8,270 bases of DNA from NCBI GenBank assembly GCA_955652925.1, contig CATPCO010000743.1, forward strand, positions 1 through 8,270. Direction: 5' to 3'. The stretch's first letter is position 1. The number at the start of each line of letters is the position of its first letter. The notes beneath the pieces are model-generated. The model saw only the letters and a program-made list of their open reading frames with translations. It searched no databases and was not told the DNA's origin. The position numbers and the translations under genes were made by a program. This document shows positions 1 to 6,398 of the stretch, piece after piece. The DNA comes from an uncultured Xanthobacteraceae bacterium. Lineage in GTDB: Bacteria > Pseudomonadota > Alphaproteobacteria > Rhizobiales > Xanthobacteraceae.

Positions 1-2
1 AC

Positions 3-173
3 GAAAAACCCTCCGAAAAGAAAGCGCGTGAGAAGGCCGAGGCAATTCGCCGGGCTCGCAAGCTTGCCCGCAAGCGCATGCAGCGCGAGGGGCTGCTGCC
101 GGCCAAGCCGCGTCCGGTCCCCGGGAGCGCCGCCGGCGGAGCGCCGAGGCCGCCGCGTCCCCCCCGCTTTTGA
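3..173 (+). CDS. C-terminal part of a basic Lys/Arg/Ala-rich protein of unknown function (5' end outside window)
   Basis: This frame is open from the first base of the window to a TGA at 171-173, so the start lies upstream. The 56 visible residues begin EKPSEKKAREKAEAIRRA, are strongly basic, and look like a charged helix followed by a Pro/Gly/Ala-rich linker ending PRPPRPPRF. I do not recognise a family. The frame ends just after a run of seven C at 159-165. One extra C there would run this frame directly into the next small reading frame, which has no good start of its own. The two pieces are therefore probably one gene interrupted by a real or sequencing frameshift. The alternative is that the protein genuinely ends here. 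That this frame is coding is judged only from its composition and its contrast with the other two frames. Confidence 0.5.
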   Translation, partial: EKPSEKKAREKAEAIRRARKLARKRMQREGLLPAKPRPVPGSAAGGAPRPPRPPRF

Positions 174-421
174 AGAACTCCCGACGCCGCAAGCGCAGCA
201 TCTCAAATGCAGCGGCTGCGCCTGGCAAGCTTGAATCTCTCCCGGAGCCCGCGATCTCCGCCACTGCGCTCTCGCTGCACGAATTGTTTGCGCAGCAGAC
301 CCGCCAGATGCTTGATCGCACTGATCTGAGCGAAGAGCAGAAGCAAAACATTCTGGTTGCCATGAGCTGCCCTTGTTGCGGGGCAGGTGCCATGTCGTAT
401 ACGGCAAAGCTCAAGCGCTGA
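170..421 (+). CDS. Small hypothetical protein or displaced C-terminus, with a SCPCCG tail
   Basis: This 83-residue frame reads like a real protein in its second half: a helical stretch around SLHELFAQQTRQMLDRTDLS, then EEQKQNILVAM, then a cysteine cluster SCPCCGAGAMSY and a basic end AKLKR. The cluster (three Cys in four residues) could bind metal, which is inference. I cannot name the family. The only upstream start is a TTG at 170 with no Shine-Dalgarno before it; the first in-frame ATG is at 308, deep inside the helix. This supports it being the 3' part of the frame that ends at 173, separated by a one-base shift in the C-run at 159-165. Its last 11 bases overlap the 3' end of the convergent hyuB gene. 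It could instead be a stand-alone small gene starting at TTG 170 or ATG 308. Confidence 0.5.
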   Translation: MKNSRRRKRSISNAAAAPGKLESLPEPAISATALSLHELFAQQTRQMLDRTDLSEEQKQNILVAMSCPCCGAGAMSYTAKLKR

Positions 422-2243
422 CGCGCGCGCCTCCCCCGGTCCGGCGCTCACCATTCAAACGAAGTGTTGTCCGAAGCTTCTCCGTCGCCGCCACATCGAT
501 CTCGAAAGTGCCGGGGTCGACGACAACGCCATAGAGCTCGGCCGCAGCAGCAACGCTGACGTAGCCCTGCCGCACATCGTTTGCGACCTCTCGCGTGGGC
601 CGCTCCAGCGCACTGCCGTGGCCGCCACCGCCACCGGAGCGAATCTTGAATGCATCACCGGGCTTGAGCTGCGCGACCAACACCTTGGCATTGGGGAAAT
701 CGGTCTTCCAGTTGCCGTCAATGCGCATCTCCACCGCGTTGCCGGTGGCTTCGAGACCGCCATCGAGCCCCCAAGGCCGGCAGTGGGCGCGCTCGATCTG
801 ATTGTTCACCACCATCGGGCTGCGCGCCCGCACGACCCGCTCGACCCCAAGCCCGCCGCGACGGCGGCCGGCTCCGCCGGAGTCCGGCACGAGCGCATAG
901 CGCTCGACAACAATGGGAAACTTGAACTCAGCCTGCTCGTTCGGACTGTTGTGCGTATCTCCGTCATTGATGCACACCGTGCCCGAGACGCCATCCTCGG
1001 TCATCTTTGCTCCCCAGCCGCCGCCGAGCGGCCCGAAGCTGCCGATGAAGAATTCGGAAGTGCGGCTGTTGATGCCGTGAAAGTATGAGGCCAAGAGATC
1101 GGCATGGTGTCCGGCGATGACACGGTCAGGAATGGCGGGCGCGAGCGCCTTGAAGATGGTATCGACGATGGTCATCGGATACGTCATCCACCAGCGCATG
1201 GGCGCCGGCCGCACGGCACTGATGACGCGTCCCGGCGGCACGACGGTCTTGAGGCTGCGAAACGAGCCGTCGTTGATAGGATAGTCGGTTGGCGAGGTGA
1301 TGCACTTGTAGGCGACCTGCGCGCAGGCATGGCCGGTCGTGATGCCGGAATTGTAAAAACCGCGCACCTGGCGTGAGACCCCGCTGAGATCGATGGTCAT
1401 CTCGTCGCCCTTCACCATGACGCGCACGCGAATCGGCACTTTCTTGCCGATATCGATACCGTCGTCGTCCATGAAAGACTCGGCCTCGAAGACGCCGTCC
1501 GGGATCGTGCGCGTGTGGGCGCGTGCCATCATTTCGCTGTGGTCCATGATCGCCCTGATCGATGCGAGCACCGCACCGCGCCCGTAGCGCTCGATCAGCG
1601 CCAGGAACTGGCGCTCGCCGGTCTTCACCGCCGTGACCTGGGCGCGCAGATCGCCCATGGCGCGACTCGGCAGGCGCACGTTCTGCCGGATGATGTCGAC
1701 CACGGTCTGATTGACGGTGCCACGATCCTGATATTTCAGGATGGGAATTTGCAGCCCCTCCGAAAAGATGTCGGTGCTCATGCCGCCAAGGATGCCGCCG
1801 ATGTCGAGCCAGTGCGCCATGCAACAGGCGAAAGCCACCAACCTGCCCTTGTGAAAGATCGGCAACGTCAAGGTGACATGATTGAGGTGACTTCCGGTGA
1901 GATAGGAATCGTTGGTTACATAGATGTCGCCAGGACGGATGCCGTCCGCGCCGAAATGCCTGATTTTGGCCTTCACCGTCTCGGCCATGCCGCGAATGAA
2001 CATTGGCAGCCCGATGCCGATTGAAATGGTCGCGCCCTCCGGCGTGAACAGGCCGGTGGTGAAATCGAGCGCCTCATAGATGATGATGTTGTAGGCGGTG
2101 CGCATGAGGTTGGTCTTCATTTCCTCCGTTACCGCAATGACGCCGTTGCGCACGATCTCGGTAATGACGGGATCGAGCTGCGCGCCGCGGCGGCCCGCCT
2201 TGTTGCTCGCTGTGGTCCTCTGACGCTGCTTTGACGTGGCCAT
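411..2243 (-). CDS. hyuB: Hydantoinase B / oxoprolinase family subunit (N-methylhydantoinase B-like)
   Basis: The 610-residue product spans the whole Hydantoinase_B family. With HyuA it forms a cytoplasmic complex; characterised members cleave hydantoin or 5-oxoproline rings using ATP, and relatives carboxylate ketones (acetone and acetophenone carboxylases). The substrate cannot be read from sequence. Visible landmarks are LDPVITEIVRNG near residue 23, NDSYLTGSHLNHV at 111-123, HWLDIGG at 144-150, GFYNSGITTGH near 295, FGPLGGGWGAK near 403, GAGRRRGGLG at 457-466 and the glycine-rich SGGGGGHG at 536-543. The length is usual for a separate B subunit. The ATG at 2243 is preferred because it shares its A with the hyuA stop (TGATG), a classic translational-coupling overlap. 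A GTG one codon earlier (2246) is possible. The 3' end overlaps the convergent small frame by 11 bases, with no terminator hairpin between them. Where many homologues read LPDV, this protein reads LNHV, suggesting a subtype. Confidence 0.93.
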   Translation of the reverse strand: MATSKQRQRTTASNKAGRRGAQLDPVITEIVRNGVIAVTEEMKTNLMRTAYNIIIYEALDFTTGLFTPEGATISIGIGLPMFIRGMAETVKAKIRHFGADGIRPGDIYVTNDSYLTGSHLNHVTLTLPIFHKGRLVAFACCMAHWLDIGGILGGMSTDIFSEGLQIPILKYQDRGTVNQTVVDIIRQNVRLPSRAMGDLRAQVTAVKTGERQFLALIERYGRGAVLASIRAIMDHSEMMARAHTRTIPDGVFEAESFMDDDGIDIGKKVPIRVRVMVKGDEMTIDLSGVSRQVRGFYNSGITTGHACAQVAYKCITSPTDYPINDGSFRSLKTVVPPGRVISAVRPAPMRWWMTYPMTIVDTIFKALAPAIPDRVIAGHHADLLASYFHGINSRTSEFFIGSFGPLGGGWGAKMTEDGVSGTVCINDGDTHNSPNEQAEFKFPIVVERYALVPDSGGAGRRRGGLGVERVVRARSPMVVNNQIERAHCRPWGLDGGLEATGNAVEMRIDGNWKTDFPNAKVLVAQLKPGDAFKIRSGGGGGHGSALERPTREVANDVRQGYVSVAAAAELYGVVVDPGTFEIDVAATEKLRTTLRLNGERRTGGGARVSA

Positions 2244-4336
2244 CACCGCTTTCCCGCGATCTTGATCAGGAGATTTCCATAAAGGTCGACTTCGAGCCGG
2301 TCGCCCGGCAGCAACAACGTCGTCGAGGCGTGCTCCTCAATGAGGGCGGGGCCGCTGATACGATGTCCCGCCGCAAGCGTCATGCGGGCGTAAATCGATG
2401 TCGCTCGAAACGCGCCGTCAACGTAGACCTGCCGCTTTCCCGTTGGCGCGGCTTTTGCGGCCTGCGCACGCCCGATCTTCTGGAGCGGCGGCTTGCGCAG
2501 GGTTCCGCTCACGGTACTGCGCAGACTGACGATCTCGGCCGGCTCGTCGGGAGCCGACGTGCCGTAGCGCTGCTCGTGCATCGCATCGAAACGGCGTTTG
2601 ATCGCCCGGCGATCCTCGTTTTTGAAGAGCCGCAGCGGGAGCTCGACCGTTACGGCGTGCTCCTGGCCGACATAACGCATGTCGGCGGCGCGCTTGAGGA
2701 TGATCCGCTGCGGTGTCACTGCCGTGCCGGCAATCTCGTGCCGGCCGCGCTTTTCAAGCTCGCCATAGACTCGTTCGATCTGATCGAAACTTGCATCTTC
2801 GAGCCGCGTGAACCACGTTCGCACGAAATCATAGCGCAGATCCGAGAATAGCAGGCCAAAGGCGGAGAACACGCCCGGCGACGGCGGAACAACAACGGTC
2901 CTGATCCCGATCTCGCGCGCGACCTCGACGGCGTGCAGGGGGCCTGCGCCGCCATAGGCGACAAGCGCGAAATCGCCGGCGTCGAGACCGCGCTGGGTCG
3001 TGACGCCTTTCACGGCATAGGACATCGCGGTCGCCGCAATCCGCAATATGCCGTGGGCTGCTGCTGTCGTTTCCATGCCGAGCGGCTTTGCTACACGTTC
3101 GACCAGCGCGGCCTTGGCGCGCGCAATATCGAGCGGCATCTCGCCGCCAAGAAATGTTGCGGCCCCAAGTCGGCCGAGCAGAACATTGGCATCGGTTACG
3201 GTGGGCGCCGTGCCGCCCAGGGCGTAGCACGCGGGTCCGGGCGTCGCGCCCGCGCTCTGCGGCCCGACGCGCAGGGCGCCCTCCTCGACCCGTGCGATCG
3301 AACCGCCGCCGGTGCCCACTTCGAAAATGTCCATCATGGCGATCTGCACCGGCAGTGCCCGTTCGTAGCCGCCGATGAGCGCGGAGCCGGTGGTAAGGGC
3401 CTCGCCGTTGTGGATCACCCCGGCTTTGGCGGTGGTGCCGCCCATGTCGAAGGCGATTGCATTTCCGATGCCGAGCGCTTCGCAAAGCGCCGCGGTGCCG
3501 ATCACGCCGGCCGCCGGGCCCGATTCCAGCATCTGCACGCAGTGGCTGCGTGCCTGGCTCGCGTCGTAGAGCCCTCCCGTCGACTGCACGACCAGGAACG
3601 ATCCGTCGAAGCCCGCGCCGCGGATATGGCAATCGATCTCTCCGAGGTAGCGGCGCACGATCGGGCCGACATAGGCATTCGCAACCACCGTCGAGCAGCG
3701 TTCGAACTCCCGGTATTCCTGCGAGAGCTCGTGCGAGGCGGAGACGAACATTGCGGGATGATTCTTCTCCAGAATTTCTTTTGCGCGCCGCTCGTGCTCG
3801 CGGCGGGCGAAGCAGTTGAGAAAGAGGATCGCCGCGGCCTCCACACCAAGACCCTCCAGCATGCGTCCGAGCGCGGCAATCTCCTCCTCGTCGAGCGGGG
3901 TCTCGATCTCGCCGTCACTGAGAACGCGCTCCTTGACTTCGAACCGGAGCGCGCGCTCGACCAGCGGCTCGTGCTTGCGGAAAAAGAGATTGTAGGCATC
4001 CGGCCGGTTGATCCGCCCGATCTCATAGATGTCGCGAAAACCCTGCGTGATCAGGAGCGCGGTTTTTGCTCCCGTGTGCTCCAGGATGGTGTTGATCGCT
4101 ATGGTAGAGCCGTGCAGAAAAAGGCGGGCAGATCTGTAGTCGCTTCCAGTTTTCTGTACGGCACCGTTGATGCCTTCGACCAGATGAGCCGGGGTGGTGA
4201 GCACCTTGCCGAACGCGAGCTTGCCGGTTGCCTCATCAAATGTCGCCACATCCGTGAAGGTGCCGCCGATATCGACGGCAATGCGCGCGCCGCCGGTGCG
4301 AGAGCGCAATTTTCGAGCGGCTTTCATCGCGCTCAT
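2243..4336 (-). CDS. hyuA: Hydantoinase A / oxoprolinase family subunit (N-methylhydantoinase A-like)
   Basis: The 697-residue product is a full-length ASKHA-type ATPase subunit of the hydantoinase/oxoprolinase family, expected to activate the substrate with ATP in the cytoplasm together with HyuB. Motifs in order: phosphate-binding DIGGTFTD at 22-29, HGSTIAINT at 75-83, GFRDIYEIGR at 99-108, SGPAAG at 272-277, second phosphate motif DMGGTTAK at 297-304, EVGTGGGSI at 339-347, GATPGPACYALGG at 363-375, TDANVLLGRL at 381-390, GGAGPLHA at 462-469 and PGVFSAFGLLFSD at 487-499. A C-terminal domain follows to residue 697. Separate A and B genes argue against the fused eukaryotic-type 5-oxoprolinase. 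The ATG at 4336 is taken as start; only a weak CGGAT lies before it, and an in-frame ATG at 4327 is the alternative. The gene is divergent from the Rieske oxygenase operon across 219 bp and translationally coupled to hyuB. Substrate unknown: N-methylhydantoin, another imide or lactam, oxoproline, or carboxylation of a ketone are all possible. Confidence 0.94.
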   Translation of the reverse strand: MSAMKAARKLRSRTGGARIAVDIGGTFTDVATFDEATGKLAFGKVLTTPAHLVEGINGAVQKTGSDYRSARLFLHGSTIAINTILEHTGAKTALLITQGFRDIYEIGRINRPDAYNLFFRKHEPLVERALRFEVKERVLSDGEIETPLDEEEIAALGRMLEGLGVEAAAILFLNCFARREHERRAKEILEKNHPAMFVSASHELSQEYREFERCSTVVANAYVGPIVRRYLGEIDCHIRGAGFDGSFLVVQSTGGLYDASQARSHCVQMLESGPAAGVIGTAALCEALGIGNAIAFDMGGTTAKAGVIHNGEALTTGSALIGGYERALPVQIAMMDIFEVGTGGGSIARVEEGALRVGPQSAGATPGPACYALGGTAPTVTDANVLLGRLGAATFLGGEMPLDIARAKAALVERVAKPLGMETTAAAHGILRIAATAMSYAVKGVTTQRGLDAGDFALVAYGGAGPLHAVEVAREIGIRTVVVPPSPGVFSAFGLLFSDLRYDFVRTWFTRLEDASFDQIERVYGELEKRGRHEIAGTAVTPQRIILKRAADMRYVGQEHAVTVELPLRLFKNEDRRAIKRRFDAMHEQRYGTSAPDEPAEIVSLRSTVSGTLRKPPLQKIGRAQAAKAAPTGKRQVYVDGAFRATSIYARMTLAAGHRISGPALIEEHASTTLLLPGDRLEVDLYGNLLIKIAGKR

Positions 4337-4346
4337 TTATTTGATC

Positions 4347-4463
4347 CGTCATGCCCCGCGCATGCGGGGCACCCAGTAATCGTCATGCGATGATTTGAGC
4401 TAAGGCAAGGCCAAACTGCAAGTTCAGGGATTACTGGGTCGTCCGCTTGCGCGGACGATGACG
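4347..4463. repeat. Inverted pair of 35-nt REP-like palindromic units
   Basis: Unit A (4347-4381, + strand) and unit B (4463-4429, read on the - strand) have the same 35-nt architecture: CGTCAT, a 7-bp stem with a 4-nt loop, then ACCCAGTAATC. Stem A is GCCCCGC/GCGGGGC with loop GCAT. Stem B is CGTCCGC/GCGGACG with loop GCAA. The flanks CGTCAT and ACCCAGTAATC are identical in both, while the first three stem pairs differ by compensating changes that keep pairing. Because the units are inverted, the flanks also pair with each other, so the whole can fold as a four-armed cruciform or as two hairpins. It resembles extragenic palindromes that I recall as frequent in Bradyrhizobium-type genomes (recall, not searched). 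Confidence 0.85.
4393..4421 (-). promoter_or_regulatory. Weak candidate sigma70-type promoter for hyuA
   Basis: On the - strand TTGCAG (4421-4416) and TCAAAT (4398-4393) are separated by 17 bases, giving three of six and four of six consensus matches. The site falls in the spacer between the two palindromic units, so a transcript starting here would carry unit A as a leader hairpin before hyuA. Matches of this quality arise easily by chance. Confidence 0.2.
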
Positions 4464-4481
4464 ACAACCAGGTTGGCGATC

Positions 4482-4510
4482 TTTGCGCGGGGTACAAAAG
4501 GACGTATTCT
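4482..4510 (+). promoter_or_regulatory. Weak candidate sigma70-type promoter for the Rieske operon
   Basis: TTTGCG (4482-4487) and TATTCT (4505-4510) are separated by 17 bases, about 45 bp upstream of the ATG at 4556. They give three of six and four of six matches to consensus. The position is reasonable, since it is downstream of the palindromic pair and leaves a short leader, but the -35 element is poor. Confidence 0.22.
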
Positions 4511-4545
4511 CGCGACAGCCGCAAGATCGGCGTGCAAGGCGCAAC

Positions 4546-4553
4546 GGAGAAGG
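4546..4553 (+). promoter_or_regulatory. Ribosome-binding site fixing the Rieske alpha start at 4556
   Basis: GGAGAAGG has its GGAG core six bases before the ATG at 4556. The in-frame GTG at 4532 has no comparable site, so the ATG is chosen over the longer frame. Confidence 0.75.
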
Positions 4554-4555
4554 CA

Positions 4556-5839
4556 ATGGACGGCAACGGGAATGCCGCGAGAGGCGATGCGGGGGACAAC
4601 GCGGTCCTGTTCGATCAGCAGTATGTCTGGCCGGGCGATCTAACGGAGATCCCGGACTGGGTCTATACCGACGAGACCATCTATCAGCGCGAGGTCGAGC
4701 GCATCTTCCATGGGCCGACCTGGAACTACGTCGCGCTCGAGGCGGAAATCCCGAATTCGGGCGACTTCATACGCTCCAATGTGGGTCCGACCCCGGTCGT
4801 TGTTGCACGCGCGCAAGATGGCAGCATAACCGTGGTTGAGAACCGCTGCGCTCACCGTGCCGCGGAGTTCTGCCGCGCGCTTACCGGCAACGCGAACGAG
4901 TTTGTCTGTCCCTACCATCAGTGGACCTATGATCTCAAAGGCAACCTGATCGGCATTCCGTTCAAGCGCGGCGTCGGCGGCAAAGGCGGTATGCCGCGCG
5001 ACTTCAATGCGGCGCAGCACGGGCTGCGCAGCCTCTGCGTTACAACCCACCGCGGGGTCGTGTTTGCCTCTTATCACGACCACATGGAGTCGCTTGCCGA
5101 CTATCTCGGTTCGGACGTGCTGCGCGAGTTCGATGCGACGTTCGACGGGCGCAAGTTGAAAGTTCTCGGCCATTACCGGCACTCGCTTCCGGCCAACTGG
5201 AAGCTCTATCTCGAAAATCTCAAGGATCCGTATCACGCAACCCTGCTTCATACTTTTCTGGTGACGTTCGGGCTGCTGGTTGCCGGCAACCGATCGCTGA
5301 TGCTTACCGATGCGAGCGGGCGCCATGGTGTCATGGCGTCAGCCAAGTCTGACGCGGGGAAATTATCGGCCGATGCAAAGAAAGAGATGCGCGCCTACAA
5401 GGAAGGCATGACGTTGCGTGAGCCGCGTTTCATGGATTTCATCGCGGAATTCGACAGCCCCTGGTCGGTCACCATGGCGACCATCTGGCCCAATCTCATC
5501 GTGCAGCGCGAGATGAATACGCTCGGTATCCGGCAAATCGTTCCTACCGGCCCGCACGAGCTCCTGATGAAATGGACCATGTTCGGTTTCGAAGGCGACG
5601 ATGAGGAAATGACACGCCACCGCCTGCGCCAAGGCAACCTGATGGGACCGGCGGGCTTTCTCGGGATCGAGGACAACGAGGCCATGAAATTCGTCCAGGA
5701 CGGCATGCGGGGCGTGCCGAACAAGAAACACCTGGTCAAGCTCGATCCACAGGTGGAGGCGGGGACGTCCGACACCCTGATCTCGGAGGCTGCGATCCGC
5801 GCGATGTACAAGCACTGGCGCCGCGAAATGAGCGTTTAG
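4556..5839 (+). CDS. Rieske aromatic-ring oxygenase, large (alpha) subunit, NagG/AndAc-like
   Basis: The 427-residue product is the catalytic subunit of a Rieske non-heme iron oxygenase, which hydroxylates an aromatic acid using O2 and electrons from a ferredoxin/reductase chain. The Rieske 2Fe-2S ligands are C98 and H100 (CAHR), then C118 and H121 (CPYHQW). The mononuclear iron site is in the block starting NWKLYLEN: bridging D224, H227 and H232 (DPYHATLLH), with the probable third ligand D373 in GPAGFLGIEDNEAM. From memory the closest match is the large subunit of salicylate 5-hydroxylase (NagG) and anthranilate dioxygenase (AndAc), with shared phrases such as LEAEIPN, GDF, CPYHQW, GRKLK, DPYH and the end MYKHWRR. 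Related substrates such as benzoate or substituted aminobenzoates are possible, so no symbol is given. It is first in the rightward operon, and the beta-subunit gene follows after 14 bases. No ferredoxin or reductase gene is nearby. Confidence 0.93.
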   Translation: MDGNGNAARGDAGDNAVLFDQQYVWPGDLTEIPDWVYTDETIYQREVERIFHGPTWNYVALEAEIPNSGDFIRSNVGPTPVVVARAQDGSITVVENRCAHRAAEFCRALTGNANEFVCPYHQWTYDLKGNLIGIPFKRGVGGKGGMPRDFNAAQHGLRSLCVTTHRGVVFASYHDHMESLADYLGSDVLREFDATFDGRKLKVLGHYRHSLPANWKLYLENLKDPYHATLLHTFLVTFGLLVAGNRSLMLTDASGRHGVMASAKSDAGKLSADAKKEMRAYKEGMTLREPRFMDFIAEFDSPWSVTMATIWPNLIVQREMNTLGIRQIVPTGPHELLMKWTMFGFEGDDEEMTRHRLRQGNLMGPAGFLGIEDNEAMKFVQDGMRGVPNKKHLVKLDPQVEAGTSDTLISEAAIRAMYKHWRREMSV

Positions 5840-5840
5840 C

Positions 5841-5845
5841 GGGAG
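5841..5845 (+). promoter_or_regulatory. Ribosome-binding site of the beta-subunit gene
   Basis: GGGAG begins one base after the alpha-subunit stop and lies eight bases before the ATG at 5854. It supports that ATG over the adjoining TTG at 5851. Confidence 0.6.
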
Positions 5846-5853
5846 CCGGCTTG

Positions 5854-6372
5854 ATGCCCACGGCTGCTGCGGAAAAGACGCTCGATTCCCGGCTGGAAGC
5901 GCTGTTGCTCCATCATGAAGTGGATCAGTTCAACGCCGCCTATGCGGCGGCGCTCGACGAGCAGCGGCTCACCGACTGGTCCGAGATGTTCAGCGAGGAC
6001 GCCTTTTACACCGTCATCTCGCGCGAGAATGCCGACCATGGAATGCCGGTCGGATTGATCTACTGCGACAGCAAGCGGATGATCTGCGATCGCGCGCTTG
6101 CACTCGAGAAGACCGCGATGTTCGCGCCGCGCTATCTGCGGCACATCATCGGCAACCTGCAGATTCTTGGCCGGGATGAGGACGCGGGCATAAGGGCGCG
6201 GGCCAACTATGCCGTCATCCAGGTGTTGTTCGACCGGCCCGAGGCCAAGCTGCATCAAGTCGGGGTCTATCACGACGTATTCCGCCGCCTGGGCGGCGTC
6301 CTCAAGCTCGCCGAGCGACGCTGTATCTACGACAGCCTGCTGATCGATAACGCGCTTTGTCTGCCGGTGTGA
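5854..6372 (+). CDS. Rieske aromatic-ring oxygenase, small (beta) subunit
   Basis: This 172-residue protein has the size and pattern of the ring-hydroxylating oxygenase beta subunit (NTF2/SnoaL-like cone fold), which packs against alpha subunits as a structural a3b3 partner and carries no cofactor. Family features include an N-terminal helix (VDQFNAAYAAALDEQR), the segment TDWSEMFSEDAFYTVISREN around residues 40-59, LIYCDSKRMICDRA near 68, and YLRHIIG at 94-100. The central portion resembles the salicylate 5-hydroxylase small subunit NagH (recall). The ATG at 5854 is chosen for its Shine-Dalgarno. It sits 14 bases after the alpha gene and 26 bases before the isomerase gene, consistent with one transcript. 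The alpha-beta pairing makes the assignment firm; the substrate is set by the alpha subunit and is not known. Confidence 0.9.
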   Translation: MPTAAAEKTLDSRLEALLLHHEVDQFNAAYAAALDEQRLTDWSEMFSEDAFYTVISRENADHGMPVGLIYCDSKRMICDRALALEKTAMFAPRYLRHIIGNLQILGRDEDAGIRARANYAVIQVLFDRPEAKLHQVGVYHDVFRRLGGVLKLAERRCIYDSLLIDNALCLPV

Positions 6373-6387
6373 CCACGGTCCCGAAAC

Positions 6388-6393
6388 GGGAGG
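6388..6393 (+). promoter_or_regulatory. Ribosome-binding site fixing the isomerase start at 6399
   Basis: GGGAGG lies five bases before the ATG at 6399. This favours that start over the upstream in-frame TTG at 6357, which overlaps the beta-subunit gene, and over the ATG at 6408, which is too far away. Confidence 0.7.
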
Positions 6394-6398
6394 ATCGG

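Larger units (their letters stand above)
4337..4555. other. Divergent intergenic region between hyuA and the Rieske oxygenase operon
   Basis: This 219-bp region separates two divergently transcribed units, so it should hold the promoters of both. Its left half is filled by a pair of inverted palindromic units (4347-4381 and 4429-4463) with a 47-bp spacer. The right part, 4464-4555, is unstructured and leads into a good ribosome-binding site. I saw no riboswitch-like fold and no convincing operator for a named regulator. No regulator gene lies in the window. Confidence 0.7.

Noticed and set aside
28..234. 68-codon + strand frame from GTG 28
   Set aside because: Its composition is Arg/Pro/Cys-rich and shadow-like compared with the other two frames here. 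It would be read only if one C were lost from the C-run, and would then end soon after.
387..1088. 233-codon + strand frame opposite the end of hyuB
   Set aside because: It is antisense to the conserved HyuB C-terminal region, with no family features.
2933..4393. 486-codon open frame on the + strand opposite hyuA
   Set aside because: It lies wholly antisense to a clearly conserved hyuA, has no recognisable motifs, and is the kind of shadow frame that GC-rich coding DNA produces.
4353..4457. The palindromic pair as a transcription terminator or CRISPR remnant
   Set aside because: The hairpins are not followed by T-runs and lie upstream of both flanking genes. There are only two inverted units and no regularly spaced direct repeats.
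4532..4555. Eight-residue N-terminal extension of the Rieske alpha subunit from GTG 4532
   Set aside because: No ribosome-binding site precedes it, whereas GGAGAAGG lies at ideal distance from ATG 4556.
4640..5326. 228-codon - strand frame opposite the Rieske alpha gene
   Set aside because: The Rieske and iron-site motifs fix the + strand as coding, and nothing in this frame is recognisable.
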